64,000 nucleotides of DNA. Source: Bombyx mori (taxonomy: Eukaryota > Arthropoda > Insecta > Lepidoptera > Bombycidae). Each line of letters starts with the position of its first letter. The first letter of the stretch is position 1. Shown one piece after another: positions 38,901 through 53,900 of this stretch. The notes beneath the pieces are model-generated. The model was not told the DNA's origin and made no database searches. It was given only the letters and a program-made list of their open reading frames with translations. Location of the stretch: contig NC_085117.1 in assembly GCF_030269925.1 (NCBI RefSeq), positions 14,942,731 through 15,006,730 of the forward strand, in the 5' to 3' direction. A program made the position numbers and the translations under genes.

Positions 38901-41900
38901 TTCTTCGAGAGCATTACAGAATTTTCAACAGAAATCAGGAGCTTATTGGAAAGAAATAAAAATGAATGTATATCTAATCATCTTGCATTTTCCTGTTCAT
39001 ATAATACGAGTGATATAAAAATATATGTATAGACTTTTTGTAACTTAATATAAATTTCATTGCACCTACCACTATCCACTCTGCACTACCTTTGGTTGAC
39101 TGGTAGAGAATGCCTTAGGCATTAAGTCCGCCAATGTAAATTTTACATGAAGTGTAATAAATAAATAAATATGTACCACACGTAACTATTGCTTTTCAGG
39201 TAAACAGATTGAGTACTTTTATAAGCTCTTAAATGCGTTTATTCTGTGAAGAAAAACATTATGTTTCTAACAGATACAAAATTTCAATTCAGTTGTCGAC
39301 GCCTCCATAGCTCAGGGGTTAGAGCACTGGTCTTGTAAACCAGGGGTCGAGAGTTCAAATCTCTCTGGGGGCAATTTATAAGAGGTCTTTTTTTGTTTTT
39401 CAAACATGTAATTTTCATTTATGCTGCTAAAAAGAAAAATCCTTCACAAATTCGGTAATTAAGAAGAAAGTTTTTTTTTAAATTACGTATTGATTTAACT
39501 AAATAAAAAAATATAGTAAAATTGAGTTTCGATACTATGTCATAACTATTATTGTTGTCATGTACAGACAAACACAGCCGATTTGATGGTAAGTGGGTAC
39601 TTGCGGAAGAATAAAGCGAGAAAAAAATAAACATGAATTTAATATCTTGAATACCATATTGCTACCTGCTGGCGTGACTTTACAATGCCTTCTATTATCA
39701 GTACAATGATTTAAAATTACAATCAGTAGAATGCTTCAATTACATTAAAAAGGTAGGTTTCCGAAACCGAGTAAGCCCCATTTCGTTTGAGCCGAAGCCC
39801 TTCAACATTGACTTTGCTCTGAGCAATGCTAGGCGATGACAACGTACGGGAATTGTCCTCCCCTGCGTCACCATCGCTGCTACCATCATAACGATGTGGC
39901 GCTTTCCGCCTCGTCTCCGGGGACTTTCCACAGGGTGAGTATGAGTTACAAGAACTCGCATGTGACCCCGAAAGTTGAACTGGTTGGAACCCCATCAAAT
40001 ATAAGACTACATCTTTTATATACTAAGATTTAGAAAAAAATCAATAGTGCGATTCAGCTTCTATTTAGTAAATAATTACTTTATAAAACTTTATTTATTC
40101 TTACACCTTTTTCAACAAATTATATTAGATATTGATACTAATAATAATACTTTTTTATTTTTTATTTTATTTTTAGTAGTAAAAAAAACGATAGAAGTTT
40201 TATCTCTAGTTACTACGATTTAGCGCCATCTAGCTTTACGCTGTTGAACTAAAATGACTGCAGCACATAAAATAACTGCTTGAATATTTTTTGCCCTTAG
40301 CGGAATTTTACAGATAAGAACTTGGTCAGAAGTACTTTTAAAAACATGTTACTGAATTTTGTTCACAATTAACTAAAATAAATAAATTTATAATTGAATT
40401 GAATAAAATATATAACTACTAAGACTCAATTTATAGATATCGCAATTAATTGTCGTATAAGCATACCTACTGAATTGTCATTTAGGTTGCCGTTTGCACT
40501 ACGAAAAATCGGGTGCAGGGCCCCTAATTTTTACGAAGTATGTATTTCCAGTAGGTAGAAGAAATTCTTCAACGAACAGATAGATCTTCACAATAATTCG
40601 TTGACCGTAAAATTCAAGATTGTTGTTAAACGCACACACTTTTCTTTTGTGTAGTTTGTTTGTTACATCCGTGATTCTTAATGAGAAAATAGTCTTCGTT
40701 ATATCAAAATGCGCTTAGAGCAAATGAAATAAGGCTGGTTTTAGTTTGTGATTGTTAAGTTGTTTTACGCAGGTGCGCGACCGCCTCGTCGTCGCCATGG
40801 CTACCGCTCTCGGATATGGCATTCATTTTATTAATTTACTTGCTTTGACCGTCGGACGTTTACGATAATTTTACTCGTAGGTATTATGATGGAAATCTTC
40901 GGAGAATGTCTTCTATGTTCTGTATTAACTCGTGTTCTTTCAAGAATAATTAGAAGTTAGTCTGCATTTTAATTAAAATTTTCATTCGTTTTAACTTTTA
41001 GTACCTATTGTCCGTCATGTTAGTTGAGGTATGTATTTTTGGAAAAAATATTGTTCATCGAATATTATCGGAACCCGATTTTGCTATAGCTTTCGTTGCA
41101 GGCGTACCTAATTTTAGTTTTACTGTACTGTTATAATTATAATTGCCATTTCAGTCAACGTTGTTATCTGTAAATATACGTGATTCCGTAACAAAAAAAA
41201 ATTACATAAAATAAATTTGTCATCGAATAATGATAGCAATTGAATCATAGACAAACATTTAGATTAAGTCAGATTATTAGTAAGTAGTTCAATAAAAGGA
41301 CTAGTCGATATAAATCATTGTACAATTAATGCCAGCTAGCTGCATTCCATTGCTGGCCGGCGGGCTACTGGTCGCGCCACAGTACTACACTAAATGAGTA
41401 AAACAATGTTAGTTTGCAAAGAAACAAATAAAATTATTGGAAAGTATTATTATTGTCATTTCATTAAAATTGATTTCAATAGATGGTGTATAAATATTTA
41501 AATATAGATGATGATTAGATTCCATATTATGATTAGCACTATTGAAATAAAACCAAATAACCGCATGAACGAGAGAGAAACTACCAGCTAGGGAGTACGT
41601 TATCGATTTCTTAAAATAACAGTTAGCCTACTGTGTTGTTTATTCTATGTCATTGCTACATCACGAACTCAGGGCATCAACTGAAAGTGTTTGTGTTGGA
41701 AGACGAATTTTTTTTTTAAAGCATTCCGTCACCTTACCTAATTAGTAGCTGACATTATTGTGTTCCTGCCAAAATTGCCATTGCTTAATTTCGTTTTAAT
41801 TAATTTTTTGTGCACACCAACCTTGAATGAGACACAATGCCGCGGAGTGAAACATTCGCTACAAGGGAGATCTTGTAAAATAATTGTTTTAATTGAAATC

Positions 41901-44900
41901 ACACAAATTACGAAAATTCAAATATTATGCGTATTCTTATTTTGTTGGGTAACTTAAATTTTCGCAACATTAATTTAAAATAGAATATTTCGCAAAAATG
42001 GTTGCATACATATCTTTTTTTTTTCTTGCCTACGCTGATAGCCTTGAGAGGCTATTTCAGCTTCTCCATGGCGTGTAGGTGAGCTCACGGGCCTCTAACT
42101 GGGAGCGTTGCTAACACTGGCCCTAGCAAGAGCAGTGCTTCGCAGAATCTACCACCGGATCGGAAACGCTACTCACTGAGAAGATCCGGCGTGCAACTCA
42201 GTGCGCTGTGGCTATGGGTTAATTCGCTCGTCGAGCCCTTCGTCGCAAGCGACGGGTTCGAGATTATTTAGGGACAGAAACATGTTAATCGGCTATACCG
42301 ATCTAAGAGCACTTCCTCAGTCAAATAACGTGTAGATACTGTTACTAGGGGGGATGACTGGAAAATAGTGGTCAAACTATAAGCCAACGCCATAAATTTG
42401 CATCCTCTAAGCAAAAAGGTATATGTAGTTTTATTGCGTTTTTTTATTGATAATTAATTTCCAATACATTAAATACTTTACACCGCATGATGGTATGAAT
42501 CACGACTCGAAAAAATGCTAATTCATTATTCAGAAAAAAAAAAAAACTTGTTCGATTCCAACTTTCTTACTGTCTTAATACCTACATTCCAAATTGAAAA
42601 AAAAAAACTAGGATATTTCAAAGTTACAACGCGTTTCTAATATACTAATATAATAATTTAAGTCGTCGTGGCCTAAAGGATAAAACGTCCGGTGCATTCG
42701 TATGTAGCGATGCGTCGGTGTTCGAATCCCGCAGGCGGGTACCAATTTTTCTAATGAAATACGTACTCAACAAATGCGATTGACTTCAACGGTGAAGGAA
42801 TAACATCGTGTAATAAAAATCAAACCCGCAAAATTATAATTTGCGTAATCACTGGTGGTAGGACCTCTTGGGAGTCCGCACGGGTAGATACCACCACCCC
42901 GCTTATTTCCGCCGTGAAGCAGTAATGCGTTACGGTTCGAAGGGTGGGGTAGCCGTTGTAAGTATACTGAGACCTCAGAACTTATATCTCAAGGTGGGTA
43001 GCGTGTTTACGTTGTAGATGTCTATGGGCTCCAGTAACCACTTAACATCAGGTGGGCTGTGAGCTCGTCCATTCATCTAAGCAATAAAAAAAAAAAACAA
43101 TTTTCTGGAGATCAATGTTTGAAGTTAAAATACAAATACGCTTCAATTAAGTGTATGCGAGTTTCAAAACGATGTTGACCCTTTGTCTGACCTCTCGTAT
43201 TAATTTTTTTTTTCATCATTACACGACGATACGTTCTGTAGCTAATTAGAAAGTAGTCGAATAAAGTATCTGTAAAATATACTTTATTTAAATAACTATT
43301 CCTTTATCGTATATTTCACGTTTTTAATTGTTTTTTACATTGAATTTGACATATGAACAATTTGCATACACATTAAAAGATATTAATTTATCGTAAAATT
43401 TCTTCTTCTTTAATAACTTGTGTGATAAGTTAATTACATATTTACATGCATGCCCCAACAAAGACGATTAATCCATTTGTAGCTTGTAATTGTGATTCTT
43501 TGTTAGTATATTATTTTCGTAACTACCAGACATTGTCATATTTTATTATGATTTTTGTCAACAAGTTAATAAAGTGTGATTCATGTTTGTTACTTTTGTA
43601 CATATGATTCGGTGTTAAAAAAATCCTAAATTAAATCCTAAAAAATTACGTAAAAGGACTTTGAAGCAGAAACCGGTAAGGACTACCCTCGAGCCAATTA
43701 ATTATTAATTAAATTTATTTATTTAAAATCCTAATCCTTTAAGTATCATAAAGGGCTCAGGAAATTCTTACTGATTATATTAGGTATTATTATAGATATA
43801 CTGGATAGATACTAGATAAACTTAAAATATTATTACTTAATTAAGCACAAAAGCAAAATGAAAAAGAAATGAGAATAATCTTATACCTTTAAACGAGCAA
43901 TTCTTGTATATTAATATATACTTATATAATCTGAATCTCGGAAACGGCTACAACGATTTTCATAAAATCTAGTATACAGGGGATTTCGGGGGTGATAAAT
44001 CGATCTAGCTACGATTTATTTTCAGAAAATGTTGTTTTATTCGTATTTTCAATAATCAACTCTTACCGCCATCTATTGGCGAATAATAATACTATTTTTC
44101 TTAATTGAGGGCAAGTAACCGCTTTAAAGACACAACAAGATGGCGTTATAAAAAAAAACCGAGCAAAGCTCGGTCATCATCTATTAATTATTTAAAAAGT
44201 ACACCAGAGTTCCATCTTATTTCTTCGTAAAAAAATTAATAATATCCAATACCTTTCTATGTCATGTGGTATAATATGCGTAATAATATTCTATCAAGTA
44301 ACAAGATTACCCCGTTCTTGGCAAACACATCGATTCGAAACTACAATTTGTGTGGAAAGTTCAGATCATTATGATTTTAAGGATTACTTTTTTTTTGAAG
44401 TGAAACTTCCTTATCGGCGTTGGAAAAAAATTTACCGTCACATTTTTCGGTTACGCGTCACATTTTTCCGTTACGCGCCATCTGTTTTGTATTCATGTCT
44501 ATGATAATAAAATCCTTTTGTTTAAACTTTATCTAATTTAACTTTTTGAAGTGAAACTTCCTTATCGGCGTTGGAAAAAAATTTACCGTCACATTTTTCG
44601 GTTACGCGTCACTTTTTTCCGTTACGCGCCATCTGTTTTGTATTCATGTCTATGATAATAAAATCCTTTTGTTTAAACTTTATCTAATTTAACTTTTTTG
44701 TATTCATGTCTATGATAATAAAATCCTTTTGTTTAAACTTTATCTAATTTAACTTTATTTAACCAATTTCTAGAAAGTTGCATGTAGATCATTTTTCGAA
44801 AAATAAGGCCATAAACAAGTTTCACTTCTTACGTGTGTACACTAGTACACGCACACATTTTTTATATATAAATAAATATTTAATAACAGTCACGCCACGT

Positions 44901-47900
44901 TAACTGGTCCCGTGATAAGTTCGTAAAGAACTTGTGTTACAGGTACCAGATAACGGAAATAAATGTAAGATTTTTATTATACACATACACATATTTAATA
45001 TACATCCATAACCCTGGAAAATACATTTATATTTATCATAGAAATATTTTCCCTTGGCGGGATTCGGACCCGCGACCCCCTTGTGTAGTGACCATGTCAC
45101 TTACCACTACACCAGACGGCCTTTGATTTGCTATTGATCTTATAAACAAGTGTTTGTATAAAAACAAGCCACTACTGGTATTTTCGTCAGAAAAATATAA
45201 TCTATATTTTTTTAAATAATCGAGCGAAAAAATCTGTTTTAGTACCTACCAAAAATGGCCAGCGGATGAATGAAACGTATATTTAAAAAAAACCTATACA
45301 ATAATTTAATTAAGATAAGGTAAAGCGTCTGAGCTATTTTTTTTATTTAATTTTTTATTGCTTAGATGGATGGACGAGCTCACAGCCCACCTGGTGTTAA
45401 GTGGTTACTGGAGCCCATAGACATCTACAACGTAAATGCGCCACCCACCTCGAGATATAAGTTCTAAGGTCTCAGTATAGTTACAACGGCTACCCCACCC
45501 TTCGAACCGAAACGCATTACTGCTTCACGGCGGAAATAGGCGGGGTGGTGATACCTACCCGTGCGGACTCACAAGAGGTCCTACCACCAGTGATTACGCA
45601 AATTATAAATATAATATATATATATATATATATAATATATATATATAATTTTGCGGGTTTGGTTTTTATTACACGATGTTATTCCTTCACCGTGGAAGTC
45701 AATCGTAAACATTTGTTGAGTACGTATTTCATTAGAAAAATTGGTACCCGCCTGCGGGATTCGAACACCGGTGCATCGCTTCAACACGAATGCACCGGAC
45801 GTCTTATTCTTTAGGCCACGACGACTTGCTAGCTAGTCAGATGTGTAATGTCTAATAACGGATTTTATCGTGATTCTAAATTATTTCGATTCCTTTGTTG
45901 TGTGTTTGTGGTCGCGGTATAAATTAGATGACATTGTTACGTCATTTTCACTGCCACATAAAATGTTAACAATGCTTTGTTAGTCTTTCGTGTAAAATGT
46001 ATTTGGTTTTTGTATGTATTTGGTTTGTTTTAGTATATAAACGACTAGTTTAAGTCATGTGTAATCTTCAGAATACTTACGACTGTCAATCGGATAGTTG
46101 GTTGTAGTCAAGTATGTTTGCAATCTAAAATTAATTAGGGGTAATACTAGTATTTACTTCGGATTTTATGAGTCCTAGTCCAAATTAAACCTGCTATTAC
46201 GTTTTAAACTAAAATTAATCCTTATTATAACTAGTTTTACGGTTTAATGTTGCGGTTAAATATTCGAGTTTTATTACTTTCGACTAGTTTAGAATAACAG
46301 TTTTCGCTAGAATAGTCATATAGTTTGAATTGGGAAGGGAGTTAATCTATACGTAATTGCGATAAAATCATTTGCCATTTATTCATTATTTTAATTACCT
46401 ACGCACTCACTTTAATAATAATTAGAATATAAATCAATGTTGGTCATGCGGGGGAAATTTCATATTCTTGATAAAAAAAAACTTATTTATTTATTTATGT
46501 ACACACAGAAAAGAAGACATAGTACAGAGTAATAGGAAAATTATGTGCAAAGGCACTGCTTATTTCTTTAAGAAATCTCTTCCAGCAGATCTGCGAGAGG
46601 ATTATGAGAATAATAATTAAAAGTGATGAGTGTGTGTAAAACAAATAACATATAACTAAAATAACAAATACAAGATGAGAATTATAGTAATAATGCACAT
46701 ACACATAGCAACTTCTTGAATAGCAAAAATTTCCTTCTTCTCAAAAAAAAATTACTGACGATAAAATTAAAAGACGAAAGATACAATTCTGATTTGATTA
46801 CGAATTACAAAATCTACATTTACATATAAATGGTGTTCTAATGACACGTCAGCATCGCTAAAGAGATCGTCGCTTTAATGAGGTGTCGCAACATCGATAT
46901 ATGGAACACTTTTAAACGAAGCTGAACACACGCAAGCTCCGCCCTTCGCATCGGTTTGATCTGATTGACGTCGTATATATGCAACCAATTTATAATTTTT
47001 TCTTAGGGATTTTCATTTATTTAGAAAAGAACCAGCCACGATTTGAACCTTTTTAGTTGAACTGCATTCCGAATCGGTGGTGACATAAAGTCAACACGAC
47101 TTAGAGTTAGAAGATAAAGAAGACATATCGTGTTGTGTTTTTTTTAGTAAGCTTTAAACGCGAATGAACAAATAGAATCAACTACATACCTATATAAAAA
47201 TCGAGTGTGGCAAATACACTTAGAGCAATTGTTTTTGTCTTTGCAACTGTGTTATTATATGGACAACGTTTACATTTATACATATTCTTATTTATACATA
47301 TTGCAGTAAATAGTTTAAATTATCTTGCTCTGTTTTAAAAAATCTAAGCTAGACATTAAAGTCATCAACCTTCCTAATAGGACAGGTTGCAGTATTCAAA
47401 TTTAAAAAACGAACATTCAATCGATAATGCGTAGATTTTAAAAGCTTTTTATTTTTAATTGGAAAAAAGTATATCAAATGCGTAAAGACTTTTCGATAAA
47501 AATACAATCACGTCAAAAGAGCATTAAAAAAACCCATCAACTGACGGTAGGTATATAAAATGTAAAACTCAAATAATTTAAGTGCTCATAAAAGCTAATC
47601 CGATCAATATAACTAAACTATTTACAAATAAGCGTAACTTAGTAGCTAAATACCAAATTATTGTACATTTATTTATCTCGACGCGGTATCTCGGACAACC
47701 ATTAAGCTCTATTAAGCACAATAAGCGCTTTAGTGGGACCGGCCCAGTCAGTTAATGTTTTGAATAATGATGTGACTTGGTTTCCACATAGGCCTTAATT
47801 AAAGCCTTCGAAGTCTGCAGACACGAGTATTTCTGAACCTTTGCATATGCAGTTAGCTGACGTAAAGGATAAGAATTCAAATGAAGCTGTCACTCCATAT

Positions 47901-50900
47901 CAATCGATAACTTCATTGGGACAGTCAGTGTTCAATAGAACATAGTGGAGGCGGATTAATATTTATTACCATCAGCCATACTGGTGGTATTATTATAGAG
48001 AATGTTTAAGTAATGTTCTTATTACTGTTAAATATTTGGTTGGTTGTATTTTATGTGCAAATGTAATATGACGTCTGATAATTCACAGCGTTTTCTATGG
48101 TGGTAATGTTTTGTGATATTGATATTTTGTACCATCGTGCTGTCTACTCTCTTTCAGTCGCAAAGCAATCGTGATTTGAATCTTATGAAGACAGAATGAA
48201 TATTCCATAATTAGTGAAAATTATCTTAGATAAGTAAACAACCTCAGAGTCTGGTGTGGAGCGGCTATCGAGACCCATAGACGTTACAACCTGAAACCTC
48301 AAAGTTTTTTTTATTTTATTGCTTAGATGGGTGGACGAGCTTACAGCCCACCTGGTGTTAAGTGGTCACTGGAGCCCATAGACATCTACAACGTAAATGC
48401 GCCACCCACCTTGAGATATAAGTTCTAAGGTCTCAGTATTGTTACAACGGCTACCCTACTCTTCAAACCTAAACGCATTGCTGCTTCACGGTAGAAATAG
48501 GCGGGGTGGTGGTACCTACCCGTGCAGACTCACAAGAGGTCCTACCACCAGTAAAGTTCGCAGTTTTCTCTTCGCAGTTTCTATATCGCACACACCCTCC
48601 CTCTAATAACTGGAAGCCTAATCGTCATATCTGAAACTTAGTTGATGATCTTCTCTACAATGGATAACTTTGATGAATCCTCTGATGTCTTGTAGCTTGT
48701 ATCTTGTACCATATTTGGTCTTTTAGCTCCCGATATGCACCGTAGCTTTTTCACCGTTTTCGTGTTTTAATAATTCTTCTGAAAAGCGTTTTCAATATCA
48801 CAGCTCCAACTCTAGTCTCCGTCCTTGAACTGTTTTATGTTTTTCGTAAAAGCTCTCCTATTGTTGTTATCAATTTTAATCAGAGTACATTGATAGATAA
48901 TATCTACGTCTGTGTCAGCGCCCCTAATTCACTTTTATGTATAATTTACTAATACTACATTGTATACTGGAAGTAAAGTAAAACCGGATCGACCACCAGG
49001 CCTACACCGAATAACATACTTGTACGAATATTTGTATACTTTTAGCTTTCGGTACAAGCTTTCGCTTATTTGGTGAGTCCGCTAATGCGAACGCAGCTGA
49101 CATCCCCGTGTCACTGAGTTCGTTGACCCCACGTTTCAGTTTTTGTGAAAATTGTGTTACATTGCGCTATGAGGTAATATAAACAAATATAAACTTTCGA
49201 ACCTGTATTTTATTGTTAAATCTGTATTCAAAACTTTGTGTCTTCTTCATTTTAGGGTACTGTTCCAATACTCTCTGTTTAAGCACATAATCAAAATACC
49301 TACTTTTTCATTAGACAATTTAACAATTTAATGTTTCCCGAGCGCTATGACATGTCCTTCTTCAAACGAGGCTTGTGGAGAGTATTAAACGGTAGGCAGC
49401 GGCTTGGCTCTGCCCCTGGCATTGCTGACGTTCATAAGCGACGGTAACCACTCACCATCAGGTGGGCCGTATTCTCGTCTGCCTGAAGGGGAAACAAGAA
49501 TAAAAAATAAAAAAAATTGTGCTGTCGCGAAATGAACACATTACACCCAAAACCATATAATACTAAAGGAATGAAAGAACGCAAAAAGCTTTCTTTCTTG
49601 TCGACAAATAAAGACCTTCTTCAAACGAAGTGGCACTTTTGTGATAAAATTATTCAGTTTCTTATTTAATGGGATGTTGGAACGTGAATGCGCTCATAGC
49701 ACATTATCTGCAGTGCATGCACGTTTACGACAGAAGTGACATCAATCAATTAAATAAAGAACACTTATTGTTTGTCATAACAAACAATATCCGTTCGCTG
49801 CTCGTATTTATTACGTGAGATAAATTTAAGGAGTTGTTTTTATTTGTAATACGGCTAATCCAAGTCTTTATTTATTTATTTTTATTGCCACCTAATGGTG
49901 AGTGGTTACCGTCGCCCATGGACCTCAACAATTCCAGGGGCAGAGCCAAGCCGCTGTTTACCGTGAATGAAAGTTGAAGTTAAAATACGCGATCAAATTG
50001 TTACAAAAATTCTACTGGAAAGAGACCTGGTTTCGTGTTTGAATTTAGCAAACCCACGTCTTTTTTTTTTTTTTTTTTTATTGCTTAGATGGGTGGACGA
50101 GCTCACAGCCCACCTGGTGTTAAGTGGTTACTGGAGCTCATAGACATCTATAACCTAAATGCACCATATATTACAACGGCTGCCCCACCCTTCAAACCGA
50201 AACGCATTACTGCTTCACGGCAGAAATAGGCAGGGCGGTGGTACCTACCCGTACGGACTTACAAGAGGTCCTACCACCAGTAAAGTCTGTTGGAACGAAT
50301 TTGGAATTAAGTTCCTACCATGGTGTTTCCTGAGCTATGACATGTCCTTCTTTATTTGAAGTTAGGAGAGTCTTCGCAGGGGCTTACATATACCTATGAT
50401 ATTACTAACTCTTATAAGTGACCACTCACCGTATGTCAGACCGTATGGCTCTACCTACAAATGCAAAAAGAATATCACGTGATCTCAATGATAAAATATT
50501 CTTTGAAATGGAAACAACACCTGTTTAAACTTCGACTCAACTGGATAGGTACAAGACGCGCGAGTTGCTTACAGAACATGAACAAACAAATACAGAAAGA
50601 CGCTATATTATACTTTAAAAGACAGTAAAACGCCATATTTACTACAGCTTCTTTTGGAACGAAGTTCCTTATGGGACGATGCGCAGGGGCACCCTAACCG
50701 GGAAAAACGTCCGTAACGTAAGATTTTTATTAGTAATGCACACAGTGTACGACTTAACTTTGTAATAACGTAAAAAAAAAAACATATTTTTTTATCATTC
50801 ATTGACCACGATCTCAAAACGATCGGTTGCGCAATACACTAACTCTTATGCAAGCAACCGTGAATAAGGTGTACCACAATAAGTACGCACATTACCGAAT

Positions 50901-53900
50901 GACCGTGGGTTGTTGCGAAACCTCCAGTTTTATTTTCTTTATACCTCGAATAGAACTTAAAATTAATATTTTTATAATAAGGAACGTTGTTCCTATCCGG
51001 TGTCCCACGACACCACACATCTTTTTTTGTCTTTAAAGCGAATCATAAAAATCAGAAGAAGTTTCATAAACCTTAGCAATTCCTGGTTTTTTTTTTGTCC
51101 TACCTACGCTGATAGCCTTGAGAGGCTATTTTAGCTTCACCCTAACGTGTGTAGGTGAGCTCACGGGGCCCAAACCGGAGTGTTGCTAACACTGACCCTA
51201 GCAAGAGTAGTGCTTCGCAGAATCTACCACCGGATCGGAAACGCGACCCACTGAGAAAATCCGGCGAGAAATTCAGTGGGCTGCCGGTTCGACGAGGACG
51301 GTGACCGGTGCTTGTGGTGCCTAAAAGCACCGTTAATGGATCGGGAGGATCCGTAATGACGTGCTTTGGGCGACGTCGACTGTTTACCATTCGGTCTACA
51401 GGTTCCCTCCCCTTTTCTCACATATCGTCATTCACACACTCCATCCATGTCTTCTTCGGTCGACCTCTTTCCCCTTTACCTTGCACTACCATTTCCATAC
51501 ATCTCCTAGTCACATGCATCTCCTCACTACGCATCACATGTCCATACCACGCTAACCGCCGCGCCCGCTCTTTAATTTATTGGAAAGAAGTTCCTTATCG
51601 CGCGTTGTGAAAGGGGGCTAGACGGAAAAAATTCTTACGAAAAGTTGTCACGACACTTTTTAGATCCGTCATTCTGACCAATCAACGTGTAGGCGCTTAT
51701 CGCGTGACATTGCTCGTGTCCGATTGGTCCGCGTAATGAGTACAGTTTCTCGAGATAGCATTTCAACAATAGTAATTTAGTTCATAGTATTGTTTTTTTC
51801 TGCTTCACAATGCCGTAATTTATTATTATAACTTAAAAAAATTACAATTCCTTCACTAATTAATCGAAAGGAACTTCATTCCATCCGGGTGTCCCTTGAC
51901 ACCTCTGAAGTTTTTTTTTAATCACTGGGGCTACTTTCACACTTCTTCTGATATACTCATTCCTTCCTTCTATGAAAATATTCAAACAATAAAACTAAAT
52001 ATTGATTCTCAAATGACGCTCTGTCTGACATTTTATTGTATTTATTTAGACGAAATTATGATAAGTATATTTCGCGCAGCACACGTAGTTTTCTGTTTGC
52101 TCAAAGTGAAAATGCTGATGAATGCTGACGGTGAAACCACGCCAAGCACGCGACGCAGCTGTTGCGAACAAATATTTCATAGATTCTATCTAGCGCCTGT
52201 GAAGAATGGCTATCTGTTAGATCTTGCCTTAACAACGCCGACATATCCAGTAGAAGATAAGTTATGAAACGATAGAAACTAATGACGTCATTGAACAAAT
52301 ATGTAGTACAAAATCTTCGAGATAAGATTTTAAAAAATAAAAAAAACAATTTTTCTCTTTGATAGTGATAGTGACAGCTGTAAAATAAGGCAGTTCGAAA
52401 TTAAATAGCATCACGGTATCTAAAATGATAATATGTACATTTTTATTTTGATCGACACGCTAGTCATTAGTAGAAAACATTTAAATTGATCCAATCCAAC
52501 GAGCACCACACTATCCGAGGTCGAGGCAAGAGTGATTCAATACACCTAAGTTTAATCAAAAGCCTCACAACTCATTTCCTTATGTCGTTTACGGGTATAG
52601 AGTAAACAGAACATCCTTCAGTTCATCTACCCGGCACAGGTGCGTATAATCACGACGAGGAATGCGGGGGCAGGTGACAGGACGAACGTGTTCTCTATGT
52701 ATGTACTTGTACAGTGCTTAGTGCCCGCGGCGTTAGAGTGCTCAAATCACGTCTATTAACCGCAGGACTATGACCGCGCGCAGATGCTTAAATAAATAGA
52801 AGTGACATGATAAAAATTAGTTTTCTTTATTATTTTATTACTGGCGGTAGGAACTCTTGTGAGTCCCCACGGGCTGTTACCACAACCCCGCCTATTTCTG
52901 CCGTGAAGCAGTAATGCGTTTCGGCTGGAAAGCTGGAGCAGCCGTTGTAGCTGTACTGAGACCTTAGAACTTATATCTCAAGATGGGTGGCGCATTTACG
53001 TTGTACATGTCTAAGGGCTCCGGTAACCACTTCACACCAGGTGGGCTGTGAGCTCATCCACCCATCTAGGCAATAAAAAATATAAAAAATTACCCGTTTT
53101 ATGCTGCATTTAACACAGATACAAATCATCGTACATAATATTGGGTTATTCGATGAGGATACAGAGTTTTCACACTAAATTGCGTTCGAAGGCATTGTGT
53201 TGTGAAGTTGTCGAGGTACTCGTACATGCAAATACAAGATTTCGAACGTAAAAAAATAAATTCAGTTCTTGTAAAAGTTTAAAATATGTAAAATTAGATA
53301 CTTAGCGTAGTATGTACTAGTTTTTAAATCGCTTCATAAATGCACACCTTTGACAACCGATGTCAGTTTTACATGATACACACCGGTCATCGTTCTCGTC
53401 GAACCCGTCGCTTGTGACGAAGGGCTCGGCGAGTAACTTAACCCACAGGGACAGCCCACTGAGTTTATCGCCGGATCTTCTCAGTGGGTCGCGTTTCCGA
53501 TTCGGTGGTAGATTCTGCGAAGCACTGCTCTTGCTAGGGTCAGTGTTAGCAACGTCGTCAGATTTGGGCCCCGCGAGCTCACCTACTTGTTAAGGCTACA
53601 CTGAAATGTCCTCTCAAGGCAAAGCTTAAGTAGGAAAAAAACATGTTACAAGTCTGCTATTATTTTTGGTCTGTCACCATAAGTTAGTAAAGTAATAACT
53701 TCTATATCAACTTTAACCGTGACTTAATTCAGTAACGCTTAGAATGGAATCTTCAATGATAATAAAATTTAAGTTTTAGCTTCCTCAACTTAATGCAACA
53801 AATAGCATTATTGTATCGCTCTACGTTCCACTTCGTTCTAGAAAGGATCTAGATGTCATGTCTGTTTATATTGTGTACTGTGGGGAGGTGTAATGGTGTA